DNA from: Acidobacteriota bacterium
Lineage (GTDB): Bacteria; Acidobacteriota; Terriglobia; 20CM-2-55-15
Reading direction: 5' to 3'
NCBI GenBank assembly: GCA_003223875.1
Contig: QHWY01000237.1
Coordinates: 1 to 49,279, forward strand
DNA: 49,279 nucleotides
Below are positions 35,686-44,329 of this stretch, in pieces; position 1 is the first letter of the stretch, and every line of letters begins with the position of its first letter. The notes beneath the pieces were generated by a model. That model did not search any database and had not been told where the DNA came from. It was given only the letters and a program-made list of their open reading frames with translations. Position numbers and translations under genes: made by a program.

Positions 35686-38370
35686 TTACTTCTTGGCTCC
35701 CCGTAAGATCGCCACCCGCGAGGCTTGAGGTTTGAAGTACGCCTCCGCGGTTTTCTGGACTTGCTCCGGAGTCACACCCCGAATGAATCGGGCATAATTT
35801 CCGAACCCTTGCACACCCTCGCCGCCATAAATCGATCTTGCATATTCGAGCACCGTGCCGGAGCGTGTTTGTAATCCAATTTCATGTTCGCCGATCGAAT
35901 ACGCGATTGCCTTCTTCACTTCATCGGCGGTAACACCGTCTTTCAGGAGACGATCGATTTCTTTCTCCAACGACGCTTTGACCTGCACTTCATTTTCTGG
36001 AGAGAAGGCTACATATGTGTAGAGTGCTCCGCCCTTCGCGAAAAACGCGTTCTCCATTCGAACGGTGTAGGCAAGTCCCTGTTTTTCGCGAATGGCATCA
36101 AACAATCGACCACCCAGACCCGATAGGATATTCTGCAACACGACGAGTCCATAGCGATCGTTGCCGGAGCGTGAAATGCCCGGGTAACCGTACACCAACG
36201 CCGTCTGCTGCCTCGAAGCGGTTTCGACGGTTTCTTTGGTCTCCGGCTTCAAGTTTGGAGAAGGCAGGGAACCGATTTCTCGCTCGTGGAGATCCTCGTT
36301 CGTCAGCATATCCGCCATCGGAGCAATGAGTCCTGTACCCTGGGTATCGCCCACGATGATGATTGTCGGTACAAGCGGTCGCTGATTGGTTTTGAACCAC
36401 GCTTGAAGATCATCTTTCGTGATGGACTGCACCGCGGGCTCAATGCCGATGCCGGGTCGCGCATACGCATGCTCCCCAAAGAGAGTCTGCATGAAAACAC
36501 TTACGGGGTACGCGTAGTTGTTCTCTCGCAAGTTCTTGATGCGCGCGAGTTGCAGCACTTTTTCTTTCTCGAGATCATCTTCCTGAAATGCCGGTTGCTG
36601 CAAGACATCCATCAAGATTTCCAGTGCTTGATCCAGCTTGCCGCTCAGGCCGTCAACAATGTAACCGAAGAAATCCGGCTCGTTTACAACCTGGATTCGA
36701 GCGCCCGCGTTCTCGAGCCGCCTTGCGATGTCTTCGGAGTTGAATCGTTGAGTGCCTCGCAATGCTGTGCGGAGCATCAGCTCGGTGATACCGGCGTTCT
36801 TCGGCGACTCATATAAGCGGCCCCCAGGATAGAACAGTCCAAACGATACCAACGGGAGCCGATGGTCTTCGATAATATAGACATCGGGCCCGCGTAGAAT
36901 CGAACGCTTCTCGACCGGCTTCACCAGATCGTGAGTGAGTGAATCATCTGATGACGGGATCTCTGCGGCGACCGGAAGTTCCTGAATTGCCCGTTGCTCG
37001 GTAGCAGCGGATACTTTATCGACGACGGCCTGCCGGTAATCACTTTCCGTCAACATGCGCGTGACGGATTCCGGGAGATATTCAAAAGCGGAAAGATTCT
37101 CGAACACCAAATATTTCTTGGCGACTCGAATCACCTCCTCAGCAGACACTTTTCGGATCGCGCTCAGATACGACAGGGATTTCTTCCAGTCGCCTAGAGC
37201 CTCATAATGCGCAATATCCTGCGCCATGCCGCTGACCGTTTCAATTTCGTGATAATAGCCTTGGGCGATCAGTGCTTTGGCACGTGCGAGCCGCTCGTTG
37301 GTCACGCCGTATTTTTTGATGTTTTCCAGTTCGGCCAGAACGCCGATCTGTGCATCCAGCGGCTTCGGCGTCTCAAAATCCATTTCAAAGAAGCCCAGAC
37401 TCTGGAAAGCCTGCAGGGTAACCGAGCCGCTTGTGATCAGGCCTTTCTCGTCACGAACATATTGATTCAGTATCGAGGCGCGTCCCTCGCCCAGAATCGC
37501 GGCGAGTACTTCGAGTGCGCGAGCGTCATCGGTCAAAGTGCCGGGTGCGTGAAAGCCTAGAGCCACGTGATTCTGCTCGATTGGTCCCCGTTGCCAGCTA
37601 TAGCGGACGGCCGTTTGTTCCGGCTCGGCCGGTCCGTTGTCTCGCTCCAGGGGCGCGGCATCATCAGGAATGTTGCCGTATACTTTCACCACCTCGGCGA
37701 TGGTTTCCTCGATGTTTAACCGGCCGGTGACCGAGAGAATAATGTTCGACGGCCGATAGTATTTTTTAACGTATGCGACGATGTCATCGCGAGTGAGCGC
37801 CCGCAAACGCTCAGGTGTACCGATGCGCCACCGGTGCATCCGATGCTGTTGGAACGCGATCGCATAAAGCTTCTCCGATCTCACCGCCCCCGGATTATCG
37901 AGCTTTCTATTGTTCTCCTGCAGGACGACTTCGATTTCGCGTTTGAGTTCTGTCGCGTCGTAGACGGAGTTCCACAGCGCATCGGCCTGAATCTCGAGCG
38001 CCTTCTCCATGTTCTCTGCGGGAACTTCGGTGTGATAAACCGTCCGGTCGTAGTAGGTATACGCGTTTAGATAGCCGCCCAAAGCGTGCGTTTCGCGCGC
38101 GATCTCGCCGACCGGACGCTTTGTGGTGCCTTTGAAGAACATATGCTCAATGACGTGAGAGATCCCGGAGATTCGATCGTCTTCGTCGAAATATCCCGCT
38201 TTCACATATGTATTAATGCTCACGAGGGGTATGGCTTGCTGCTCACGCACGAGTACGGTCAGGCCGTTCTTGAGCACGACCTTCGTGGTTTGTCCTTGAT
38301 CTTCTCGAAAAGTGTACGGTTCCACGATTTGTGCTACCTGAGAGAGTAAAATGAGTGCCGCTAAGAACAT
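35686..38370 (-). CDS. Secreted M16 zinc peptidase, two fused M16 halves
   Basis: This is an 894-residue protein that combines the two M16 halves often encoded as separate genes. A signal peptide (LAALILLSQVAQ) is at the N-terminus. The active first half has the inverted zinc motif HVIEH (72-76) and a downstream EVVLQENN glutamate near 150. The second half begins near residue 480 (RGPDVYIIEDHRLPLVSFG) and lacks zinc ligands, as usual. It acts on peptides or misfolded proteins in the periplasm. Its start overlaps tsaE by 10 nt. Confidence 0.92.
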   Translation of the reverse strand: MFLAALILLSQVAQIVEPYTFREDQGQTTKVVLKNGLTVLVREQQAIPLVSINTYVKAGYFDEDDRISGISHVIEHMFFKGTTKRPVGEIARETHALGGYLNAYTYYDRTVYHTEVPAENMEKALEIQADALWNSVYDATELKREIEVVLQENNRKLDNPGAVRSEKLYAIAFQQHRMHRWRIGTPERLRALTRDDIVAYVKKYYRPSNIILSVTGRLNIEETIAEVVKVYGNIPDDAAPLERDNGPAEPEQTAVRYSWQRGPIEQNHVALGFHAPGTLTDDARALEVLAAILGEGRASILNQYVRDEKGLITSGSVTLQAFQSLGFFEMDFETPKPLDAQIGVLAELENIKKYGVTNERLARAKALIAQGYYHEIETVSGMAQDIAHYEALGDWKKSLSYLSAIRKVSAEEVIRVAKKYLVFENLSAFEYLPESVTRMLTESDYRQAVVDKVSAATEQRAIQELPVAAEIPSSDDSLTHDLVKPVEKRSILRGPDVYIIEDHRLPLVSFGLFYPGGRLYESPKNAGITELMLRTALRGTQRFNSEDIARRLENAGARIQVVNEPDFFGYIVDGLSGKLDQALEILMDVLQQPAFQEDDLEKEKVLQLARIKNLRENNYAYPVSVFMQTLFGEHAYARPGIGIEPAVQSITKDDLQAWFKTNQRPLVPTIIIVGDTQGTGLIAPMADMLTNEDLHEREIGSLPSPNLKPETKETVETASRQQTALVYGYPGISRSGNDRYGLVVLQNILSGLGGRLFDAIREKQGLAYTVRMENAFFAKGGALYTYVAFSPENEVQVKASLEKEIDRLLKDGVTADEVKKAIAYSIGEHEIGLQTRSGTVLEYARSIYGGEGVQGFGNYARFIRGVTPEQVQKTAEAYFKPQASRVAILRGAKK

Positions 38371-38771
38371 ATGTCTATTTTACGAGTATGGTCATCCACA
38401 TAACTGAAAAATACCCGAACCGCATCTGGCGTCTCGAATTTCCCCAGACGCTCTGCCCACTCGACAATAACCGCAGCATTGGAATCGTCGAAAATTTCTT
38501 CCAGCCCTAATCCATCCAAAGCTCCGGATTCAATCCTATAGAGATCGATATGATAAATCCTGACGCGGCCGGTGTATTGGTTGATCAACGTAAATGTTGG
38601 GCTTGATACTTCGTCGACGTCGGTAACACCGAATCCATCCGCGAGCCCTTTCGCGAACACGGTTTTCCCAGCACCCAGATCGCCATAAAGCAGAATGTGC
38701 GCAGGAATTTTGCTCTTGGAAGCAAGGTCTTTAGCGGCGGCGTAGGTTTGTTCTTCGGACTGGGAAATCAT
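38361..38771 (-). CDS. tsaE: tRNA t6A biosynthesis ATPase TsaE
   Basis: This is a 136-residue P-loop protein required for threonylcarbamoyl-A37 of tRNA. Walker A is GDLGAGKT, followed by SSPTFTLINQY, HIDLYRIE and VIVEWAERLG, all conserved. In many bacteria it is directly downstream of nnrD, and here the last codons of a copy of nnrD still overlap its start (38731-38872). Its 5' end is repeated at 40330-40393. It overlaps the M16 gene by 10 nt. Confidence 0.95.
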   Translation of the reverse strand: MISQSEEQTYAAAKDLASKSKIPAHILLYGDLGAGKTVFAKGLADGFGVTDVDEVSSPTFTLINQYTGRVRIYHIDLYRIESGALDGLGLEEIFDDSNAAVIVEWAERLGKFETPDAVRVFFSYVDDHTRKIDICS

Positions 38772-38872
38772 TCTTCAGATTTTCCCATGCTTTCGGAAGG
38801 AATCGCAGTAGGTCGGTGGCGAGCAGGCTCTCTTCGCCGAGTTCCTCGGCGGCCAAGTCGCCCGACAAACCA
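38705..38872. repeat. Direct repeat, left copy (~165 bp) bounding the inserted module
   Basis: This 168-nt sequence matches 40330-40494 with about five substitutions and one 3-nt indel. It covers the first ~22 codons of tsaE and the last ~45 codons of nnrD. Both copies are in the same orientation and enclose 1457 bp. See the two remnant genes and the corresponding finding. Confidence 0.92.
38731..38872 (-). pseudogene. 3' remnant of nnrD next to tsaE
   Basis: The frame reads ...GDLAAEELGEESLLATDLL, then RFLPKAWENLKNDFPVRR, then TNLRRR and a stop that overlaps the tsaE start. It is nearly identical to the end of the intact nnrD at 40356. There is no start or catalytic part, so this is a fragment left by duplication. 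Confidence 0.85.
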
Positions 38873-39021
38873 AACCTACAACGGAATGGCGACGAGTGCT
38901 ATTACGGTATTTCCGGAACCGGAACGACCATATACTTTGGCCGGCGATTAGGAGGCGCAGCGTACAATTGCGGCGTCTAACGGTCCGAAGGGTCGTAAGG
39001 GGGATCGCGCGGAGGACCGGC

Positions 39022-39876
39022 TTGCATCGCGTCTGGATTCCCGGTATTCGGCCTTACAATCTTTTGCAAGACAATCGGGAATTCATTCATTGCCACGCCT
39101 GTGGAGTAAATGGTTATCGCACCTTCATCCGCGACCCACACCATCAGGTCGTACGATGCCCTAATTGTGGTCTGTATTACGTGAATCCGGTACCCACTGC
39201 CGCCGAGTTGAGCCGTCGCGTACAAGAATCCGCCGCGTACACAGAGGATCAGCTTCGAAAAAAAGAATTCTTTTGGCGGCGCGCTGAACGCCTGCTGAAC
39301 CATATTGAAACCTTTATGCCTCCCGGTAGATTGTTGGACGTTGGCTGTGCCATCGGCACAGAATTACGTGTCGCGCAAGAGCGTGGATGGAAGGTTACAG
39401 GTATTGAGCTTGCAGAAAGCTCCGTTCGCATCGCGCGACAGGCCGGGTTTGAAGTGCATGCGGTGCCACTAATCGAAGCCGGATTCCGGACACGTGCTTT
39501 TGACCTTATTACAATGAATCATGTTCTCGAACATGTCGCGCACACACCCGTATTTATGCGCGAAGCGCATCGGACATTGGCAGATGATGGAGTCTTATTC
39601 CTTTCTTTGCCGAACGTCCACGCCTGGAAATTTTACTTCCGCAGAGGTGCGTATGCTTGGACATTCCACGAGGATCATTACATTCACTTCTCGATAGAAA
39701 CATTACCGAAGTTTTTGCAACGCCATAAATTTCAGGTCATCGAGATTTCAACATCGCGGTGGCTCGACTTCCACGACCGACCGGAAAATCATTCCTCGTT
39801 GTTTCAAGCGATCAACAACGCAATTGAACGGCTGAATATGGGGATTGAGATATTCTGCCTGGCGAGGAAAATGTAG
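39022..39876 (+). CDS. Zinc-ribbon class I SAM methyltransferase
   Basis: This is a 284-residue methyltransferase. A Zn ribbon CHACG...CPNCG lies near residues 23-50. The SAM site is GRLLDVGCAIGTELRVAQ, with the GIELAESSVRIAR acidic loop and motif IV-like FDLITMNHVLEHV. The class often modifies sugars or lipid-linked glycans; the target here is unknown. A TTG start at 39022 is preceded by GGAGG with 6-nt spacing; a GTG at 38896 would add 42 arginine-rich residues. The gene lies wholly inside the repeat-bounded insertion, on the opposite strand to nnrD and tsaE, with a somewhat lower GC feel. Confidence 0.85.
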   Translation: MHRVWIPGIRPYNLLQDNREFIHCHACGVNGYRTFIRDPHHQVVRCPNCGLYYVNPVPTAAELSRRVQESAAYTEDQLRKKEFFWRRAERLLNHIETFMPPGRLLDVGCAIGTELRVAQERGWKVTGIELAESSVRIARQAGFEVHAVPLIEAGFRTRAFDLITMNHVLEHVAHTPVFMREAHRTLADDGVLFLSLPNVHAWKFYFRRGAYAWTFHEDHYIHFSIETLPKFLQRHKFQVIEISTSRWLDFHDRPENHSSLFQAINNAIERLNMGIEIFCLARKM

Positions 39877-39968
39877 GAACCTGCATTTTCGCTTCGGCGC
39901 TTGCCAGAACTAACCTTCACATTGCAAATTCAAAGTAGCCCACGACGAGAGCCTCCGTTCAGTTCCTT

Positions 39969-40208
39969 TTAAGTGGTCATTCTTGACGAGTAGAACCGGA
40001 TGAAGCGGTTGAAGCTGACGGTGATATTGCAGTGCTTGCAGGAAACTATGGCCTTGTGCATCGCGGGACCAGGGGCTTCGTATTCAATGCTAGCTTCACT
40101 CCCGCATTTCTTGCAGTGGGCTTGGAGATGGCCGGTCACGCTTGCGCCGAACTCGAATGCTTTGGATTCATCGGATGGTTTCACGATGAAAATTATAACG
40201 CCGGCCAC
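39969..40208 (-). CDS. Possible small zinc-ribbon protein
   Basis: This is a 79-residue frame from GTG with no clear ribosome site. It has two CxxC pairs, HCKKCGSEAS and SCKHCNITVS, about 25 residues apart, forming a plausible zinc ribbon; the first hydrophobic segment (VIIFIV) is short. It lies in the inserted module. A stop lies two codons upstream of the GTG, so no longer frame exists. I cannot name a family. Confidence 0.45.
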   Translation of the reverse strand: MAGVIIFIVKPSDESKAFEFGASVTGHLQAHCKKCGSEASIEYEAPGPAMHKAIVSCKHCNITVSFNRFIRFYSSRMTT

Positions 40209-40329
40209 TTTTTAAAAGGCGATTTGTCAGACAGCAGCCTTGCGGCGTCACCAAAACGGAGGGAGCAGCATCCGCACCCGTGAAATTTACGGTGCGCACG
40301 TCACGCATTAATGAGGTTGGCGAACCGTA

Positions 40330-40393
40330 GAATTTTGCTCTTGTAAGCAAGGTCGTTAGCGGCGGCGGTTTGTTCTTCGGACTGGGAAATCAT
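40330..40393 (-). pseudogene. 5' remnant of tsaE downstream of nnrD
   Basis: The frame begins MISQSEEQTAAANDLA and matches the first ~22 residues of tsaE with a one-residue deletion and two changes. It then diverges at the repeat edge into unrelated residues and a stop (LRFANLINA). It lacks the P-loop, so it is a fragment. Confidence 0.85.
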
Positions 40394-40494
40394 TCTTCAG
40401 ATTTTCCCATGCTTTCGGAAGGAATCGCAGCAGGTCGGTGGCGAGCAGGCTCTCTTCGCCGAGTTCCTCGGCGGCCAAGTCGCCGGCCAAACCA
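40330..40494. repeat. Direct repeat, right copy (~165 bp) bounding the inserted module
   Basis: This 165-nt sequence matches 38705-38872. It covers the nnrD 3' end and the tsaE 5' remnant. The intact nnrD continues beyond its right edge, whereas the left copy continues into the intact tsaE. Confidence 0.92.
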
Positions 40495-41885
40495 TGGAGA
40501 TAAACAGCGAGACAAAGTCGTTCGATGAAAGAACCCAAATGTTCCTGAGCCAGGATGCCGGCGATCATTCCAGTCAGAATGTCACCCGTCCCGCCGGTCG
40601 CCATACCGGGATTGCCTGTCGGGTTGATGTAAACAGATCCATCAGGCGCGGCGACGACCGTGCGATATCCCTTGAGCACGAGGTACGCATTGCTTGTTTT
40701 CGCAAATTGTTTCGACACTTCCACCCGATCCGACACGACTTGCTCGACTCTTTTTCCGATGAGGCGCGCCATCTCTCCTGGATGAGGCGTGAGCACAGCT
40801 CCGCCGAGATCGCCTTCAAAACCGGCCAAGGCATTCAAGCCGTCCGCGTCGATTACCATCTGTACGCGGCACTCGGAACCGACCCGGCGTACGAACGCAC
40901 TGGTCTCTTGAACGGTGGTCAAGCCCGGACCAATCGCGACGACGGTTTTGTCTTTGAGAAGTGCCGATATGGATTGATTCGCGATCGTCCCCTCGGTCGT
41001 TTCGGCAAGCCCTGCCGTCATGAGTTCAGGCATCGAAACGGCGATGATCGGAAGCACGCTCTGAGCAGTAGCAACGGTCACCAGGCCGGCGCCCGAACGC
41101 AATGCGGCTTGTCCGGCCATTGCCGCGGCTCCGGTCTTGCCTCGCGAACCGCCAATGATGAGAACTTTGCCATAAGTGCCCTTATTCGTGTCCGAAAGCC
41201 GCGATGGCAGTTCGTGCGGCTCGATCAAATGGAGGTTGTAATTCTGTGCTTCGAGAAGCTGGGGCGGATTTCCAATATCGGCGAGAATCACGTCACCGGC
41301 GTCCTGACAATCGGGATAAAGGACCAGCGACGGTTTCAACGCGGAGAACGTCACCGTGATATCGGCCTGCACTCCTGGGGACGGAACATCCACGGCAACC
41401 ACCGTCGCACTCGGAAAATCCTCCGCAATGCTCTGGATAACCGTGCGGTAGAGACCCTCGACTGGTTTTCGTACACCCGTTCCGAGAAGCGCATCGACAA
41501 CGATATCCGCATCGAGCAACTCGAGCTTTTCCTCATTCCAATCGTGTTCATTCAGGACGACAGTCGGCGGGTACCCGAGCGCCTTCAAAATGTTCAGATT
41601 TGTTTTGGCATCACCCTTTACTTCTTCTTCGGATGCGAATAGGAGGACAAAGGGAAAACACCCCTTTTGAATCAACTGGCGCGCGACGACGAAACCATCG
41701 CCTCCGTTGTTCCCTTTCCCGCACAGAATCGCGACGGTCAACTGATCCAGGTTTTCGAATCGATCTTCGAGAACCTCGGCCACACGCATGCCCGCGTTCT
41801 CCATGAGAATCAAACTAGGAATTCCGTATTTTTCAGTGGAAAGGCGATCGACTTCGCGGAACTGTTCGGGCGTGAGGATTTTCAT
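40356..41885 (-). CDS. nnrD: Bifunctional NAD(P)HX epimerase and ADP-dependent dehydratase
   Basis: This is a 509-residue repair enzyme for hydrated NADH and NADPH. The N-terminal epimerase (YjeF_N) has NAGMRVAEVL and GKGNNGGDGFVVARQL. The C-terminal kinase-like dehydratase has GGSRGKTGAAAMAGQAAL, then NPTGNPGMATGGTGDIL. The start is ATG 41885 (MKILTPEQFREVDRL); an earlier frame runs into the palindrome and is not real. A 76-bp palindrome lies 7 nt upstream of the start and no ribosome site is visible there. The 3' end overlaps the tsaE remnant. The name nnr or yjeF is also used for the fused form. Confidence 0.93.
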   Translation of the reverse strand: MKILTPEQFREVDRLSTEKYGIPSLILMENAGMRVAEVLEDRFENLDQLTVAILCGKGNNGGDGFVVARQLIQKGCFPFVLLFASEEEVKGDAKTNLNILKALGYPPTVVLNEHDWNEEKLELLDADIVVDALLGTGVRKPVEGLYRTVIQSIAEDFPSATVVAVDVPSPGVQADITVTFSALKPSLVLYPDCQDAGDVILADIGNPPQLLEAQNYNLHLIEPHELPSRLSDTNKGTYGKVLIIGGSRGKTGAAAMAGQAALRSGAGLVTVATAQSVLPIIAVSMPELMTAGLAETTEGTIANQSISALLKDKTVVAIGPGLTTVQETSAFVRRVGSECRVQMVIDADGLNALAGFEGDLGGAVLTPHPGEMARLIGKRVEQVVSDRVEVSKQFAKTSNAYLVLKGYRTVVAAPDGSVYINPTGNPGMATGGTGDILTGMIAGILAQEHLGSFIERLCLAVYLHGLAGDLAAEELGEESLLATDLLRFLPKAWENLKNDFPVRRTNRRR

Positions 41886-41892
41886 AGGCGGG

Positions 41893-41968
41893 AAATTCGG
41901 GGTCAGACGGGTGAATTCCCTATTTTTGAACTGCAAAATAGGGAATTCACCCGTCTGACCCCGAATTT
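41893..41968. repeat. 76-bp perfect palindrome with GGGGTCAGAC ends, copy 2
   Basis: This has the same length, loop and flanking arms as 24924-24999. It differs by three bases in each arm (GGG for CAC, with CCC for GTG opposite), so perfect pairing is kept. It lies between the peroxiredoxin stop and the nnrD start; both genes are on the minus strand. Confidence 0.92.
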
Positions 41969-41977
41969 CCTACATTT

Positions 41978-42541
41978 TCAATTCCCTGCTTTCTTTACCA
42001 CCTGCGAAAGGTCTTCCACTAACTTCTCTACCGGAATAAGCTGCCCCGTTACGTTCTTCCAAATCAATTTGCCAGTCTCATCGATCAGGAAATAGTACCG
42101 GTTTGAGATCTTATTCGTAGCGTTCAAAGCGCCATAAGCGTTGATGACCTTCGCATCTGGATCCGTCAAGAACGTGTTCTTGGCGTTCACGGTTTCCTTG
42201 AATTTCTGTTGAGCCGGCGCCAGATCTCTGGAGATACCGACGACTTCAATTCCCATCTCGTCGAACTTTGGTTGGTTATTACCGAACTCGGTAAATTCTC
42301 GCGTTCAGCCAGCAGTGAAGGCGGCAGGGAAGAAAGCCAAAAGCACTTTCTTCTTGCCGGTGAAATCTTTCATCCCGAGCGTACCGGCCTGGGCACCCAA
42401 GCCCTTAGGCAGCTCGAAATCAGGTGGCCTATCGCCAAGCTTCGGTGTGTTGTCGGCACCGGGCACTTGCAATTGCGCATAGCCCGCAATCGACATCGAC
42501 AGCACAACGAGTGGCAGCAGCCAATAGACAGTTTTTTTCAT
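41978..42541 (-). CDS. Secreted peroxiredoxin, probable selenoprotein (in-frame UGA at residue 79)
   Basis: This is a 187-residue AhpC/TSA-type peroxiredoxin if UGA at 42305-42307 is read as selenocysteine. The parts on either side of UGA are in the same frame. A signal peptide covers 1-22 (LPLVVLSMSIAGYAQ). The peroxidatic motif is P72-x3-T76-x2-U79, so U79 sits exactly at the active-site position; R148 fits the conserved catalytic arginine. There is no cysteine anywhere, so no resolving residue is seen. It reduces peroxides in the periplasm. A hairpin at 42279-42294 fits a bacterial SECIS. The ribosome site AGGAG is good. The alternative is a nonsense mutation. Confidence 0.75.
42279..42294 (-). 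promoter_or_regulatory. Candidate bacterial SECIS hairpin in peroxiredoxin mRNA
   Basis: In the mRNA, UUACCG pairs with CGGUAA around the loop AGUU. The stem begins 10 nt after the UGA, and the loop begins 16 nt after it. The known bacterial SECIS pattern needs an upper stem, a small loop with a G in its first two positions and a distance of roughly 16-37 nt; all are met, with the GU in the loop also resembling E. coli fdhF. The stem is short, so this needs a folding check. Confidence 0.6.
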
Positions 42542-42611
42542 GTGGCACCACTCCTGTTAATAGTTTCAGAGCCGAAAAGCAAATTGCATCTTATGCTAAG
42601 CTTTCGGCCTT

Positions 42612-43808
42612 ATGCAACTCGCGCATGTGAAGGAGCTGGAAAAGAAATATCTGCTCGGAACCTACTCCCGATATGAGCTTCTGGCCGACCGCGGAACCGG
42701 CGCCTATTTGATTGATAAATCGAACAAGCGCTATCTGGATTTACTTGCAGGCATTGCGGTTAACGCGTTGGGATACAACCATCCTCGCATCAAACAAGTA
42801 CTTCGAAAACAGATCAAACGGCCCATTCACGTCTCCAACTTGATCTATCACGAATACCAAGGCCGCCTTGCCGAGAAGCTGTGCAAGATTTCCGGGCTCG
42901 ATCGCGCTTTCTTCACAAACAGCGGAACCGAATCGATTGAAGGATGTCTGAAGTTCGCGCGCGCATACGCGAGGCCGAAGTTCCGCGTACTCTCGCTTGA
43001 TCAGTCATTCCATGGGCGCACGTTCGGAGCCTTGTCTGCAACCGGGCAGAAGCAATATCGGGAACAATTCGAACCGCTAGTTCCCGGTTTCGACTTCGTC
43101 GAATTCGATGACACGGAAGACCTCGAGCGAAAGCTGACTGATGACGTCTGTGCCGTCTTGATCGAAACCATTCAAGGTGAGGGCGGTATTCGTCCCATTT
43201 CGGAACGGTTCTATCGCGCAGCTCGTGAACTTACAAAAAAGCGCGGGGCTGTTCTGATTATGGATGAGATCCAGTGCGGGCTCGGCCGGACGGGCCAATG
43301 GTTCGCCTTCCATCGCTTCGCTCCGCCAACGAACAAGGAGATGGCGCCCGACATGATCGCTCTGGCGAAACCGCTCGGCTTAGGCATCCCGCTTGGAGCC
43401 GTCATTCTCAACGAAAAGGTTGCAGCTGCGATCCAGCCCGGTCAACATGGAACAACATTCGGCGGTGGTCCGCTGGCGTGCCGGGCCAGTCTGGAGTACT
43501 TCAATATTCTCGAAGAGGAAAAGCTTCTGGAGCGCGCTCGCGCCATTGGCGCGTATTTCAAGGAACGTCTTGAAGAATTGAAAGACTTGCCGGTGGTGAA
43601 GGATGTCCGTGGGGAAGGGTTGATGCTAGCGGTGGAGCTCAAAATCTCCGGCAAAGAAATCGTGAAACAACTTCTCCAGCAGGGATTCATTCTCAACTGT
43701 ACTCACGAAACTGTGTTGCGCCTGCTGCCGCCATTTATCATCAGCGAGAAACAAATCGATAAGTTCGTGCGCGCCTTGAGGCCCATTCTGGAAGCTCAAC
43801 ACGTATGA
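42612..43808 (+). CDS. Class III PLP aminotransferase, acetylornithine/ornithine type
   Basis: This is a 398-residue enzyme resembling ArgD and related aminotransferases. Blocks are YLDLLAGIAVNALGYNHP, then FFTNSGTESIEGCLKFAR, then IETIQGEGGIRP, then LIMDEIQCGLGRTGQWFA, and the PLP lysine in IALAKPLGLGIPLGAV. PLP binds a lysine here; the usual GGG variant is GLG. It could make acetylornithine, or a close substrate such as succinylornithine. It is divergent from the peroxiredoxin and heads an operon with a NUDIX hydrolase (4-nt overlap). Confidence 0.87.
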   Translation: MQLAHVKELEKKYLLGTYSRYELLADRGTGAYLIDKSNKRYLDLLAGIAVNALGYNHPRIKQVLRKQIKRPIHVSNLIYHEYQGRLAEKLCKISGLDRAFFTNSGTESIEGCLKFARAYARPKFRVLSLDQSFHGRTFGALSATGQKQYREQFEPLVPGFDFVEFDDTEDLERKLTDDVCAVLIETIQGEGGIRPISERFYRAARELTKKRGAVLIMDEIQCGLGRTGQWFAFHRFAPPTNKEMAPDMIALAKPLGLGIPLGAVILNEKVAAAIQPGQHGTTFGGGPLACRASLEYFNILEEEKLLERARAIGAYFKERLEELKDLPVVKDVRGEGLMLAVELKISGKEIVKQLLQQGFILNCTHETVLRLLPPFIISEKQIDKFVRALRPILEAQHV

Positions 43809-44326
43809 GCGGAGCCAAACTGCTGAGCCGCAGGATCGCGTACAAAGGCAGCCACATCCAGGTCCGGGAAGATCGAGTCATCGAGCCGGCGGGCTATGAA
43901 TGTTCACGCGAGATTGTTGTACATCCCGGAGCGGTCTGTATCGTAGCGCGACCGTCGCCCCACGAGGTAATTTTGATTCGCCAGTATCGCCACGCCGCAG
44001 CGGAGGAGTTGCTGGAGATTCCCGCCGGCACGCTTCACGATGGTGAGGATCCACTGGAGTGTGCGTTCCGCGAGCTTGAAGAAGAAACAGGTTATCGTGC
44101 CCGAACGATGACCGAGCGTGCACGATTCTGGACCACGCCTGGATTCACGACAGAATTCATGCATCTTTACGAAGCGGCCGATCTGGCAAAGACCCAAATC
44201 CACCCGGACGAAGACGAAGTCATTGAAGTCGAAATCGTGTCACCTACCGAAGCCCTCCAACTGATCGACAACGGGCGCATTCAGGACGCCAAATCCATCC
44301 TCGGTCTGCTGCGAGTTCTAAAATAG
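43805..44326 (+). CDS. NUDIX hydrolase, ADP-ribose pyrophosphatase-like
   Basis: This is a 173-residue protein. The NUDIX box is complete: G-x5-E-x7-REL-EEETGY (GTLHDGEDP then ECAFRELEEETGY). Upstream blocks VCIVARPSPHEVILIRQYRH and LLEIPAGTL match the ADP-ribose pyrophosphatase group. It overlaps the aminotransferase by the 4-nt ATGA and is 3 nt from the MFS gene. Exact substrate is unproven, but ADP-ribose or other nucleotide sugars are likely. Confidence 0.88.
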   Translation: MSGAKLLSRRIAYKGSHIQVREDRVIEPAGYECSREIVVHPGAVCIVARPSPHEVILIRQYRHAAAEELLEIPAGTLHDGEDPLECAFRELEEETGYRARTMTERARFWTTPGFTTEFMHLYEAADLAKTQIHPDEDEVIEVEIVSPTEALQLIDNGRIQDAKSILGLLRVLK

Positions 44327-44329
44327 CCG

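Noticed and set aside
40494..41642. Plus-strand frame of 382 codons
   Set aside because: It is the antisense shadow of nnrD, which has clear family motifs.
41978..42541. Peroxiredoxin broken by a frameshift
   Set aside because: The two halves are in the same frame with no length change; only a UGA separates them, and it lies at the catalytic residue.
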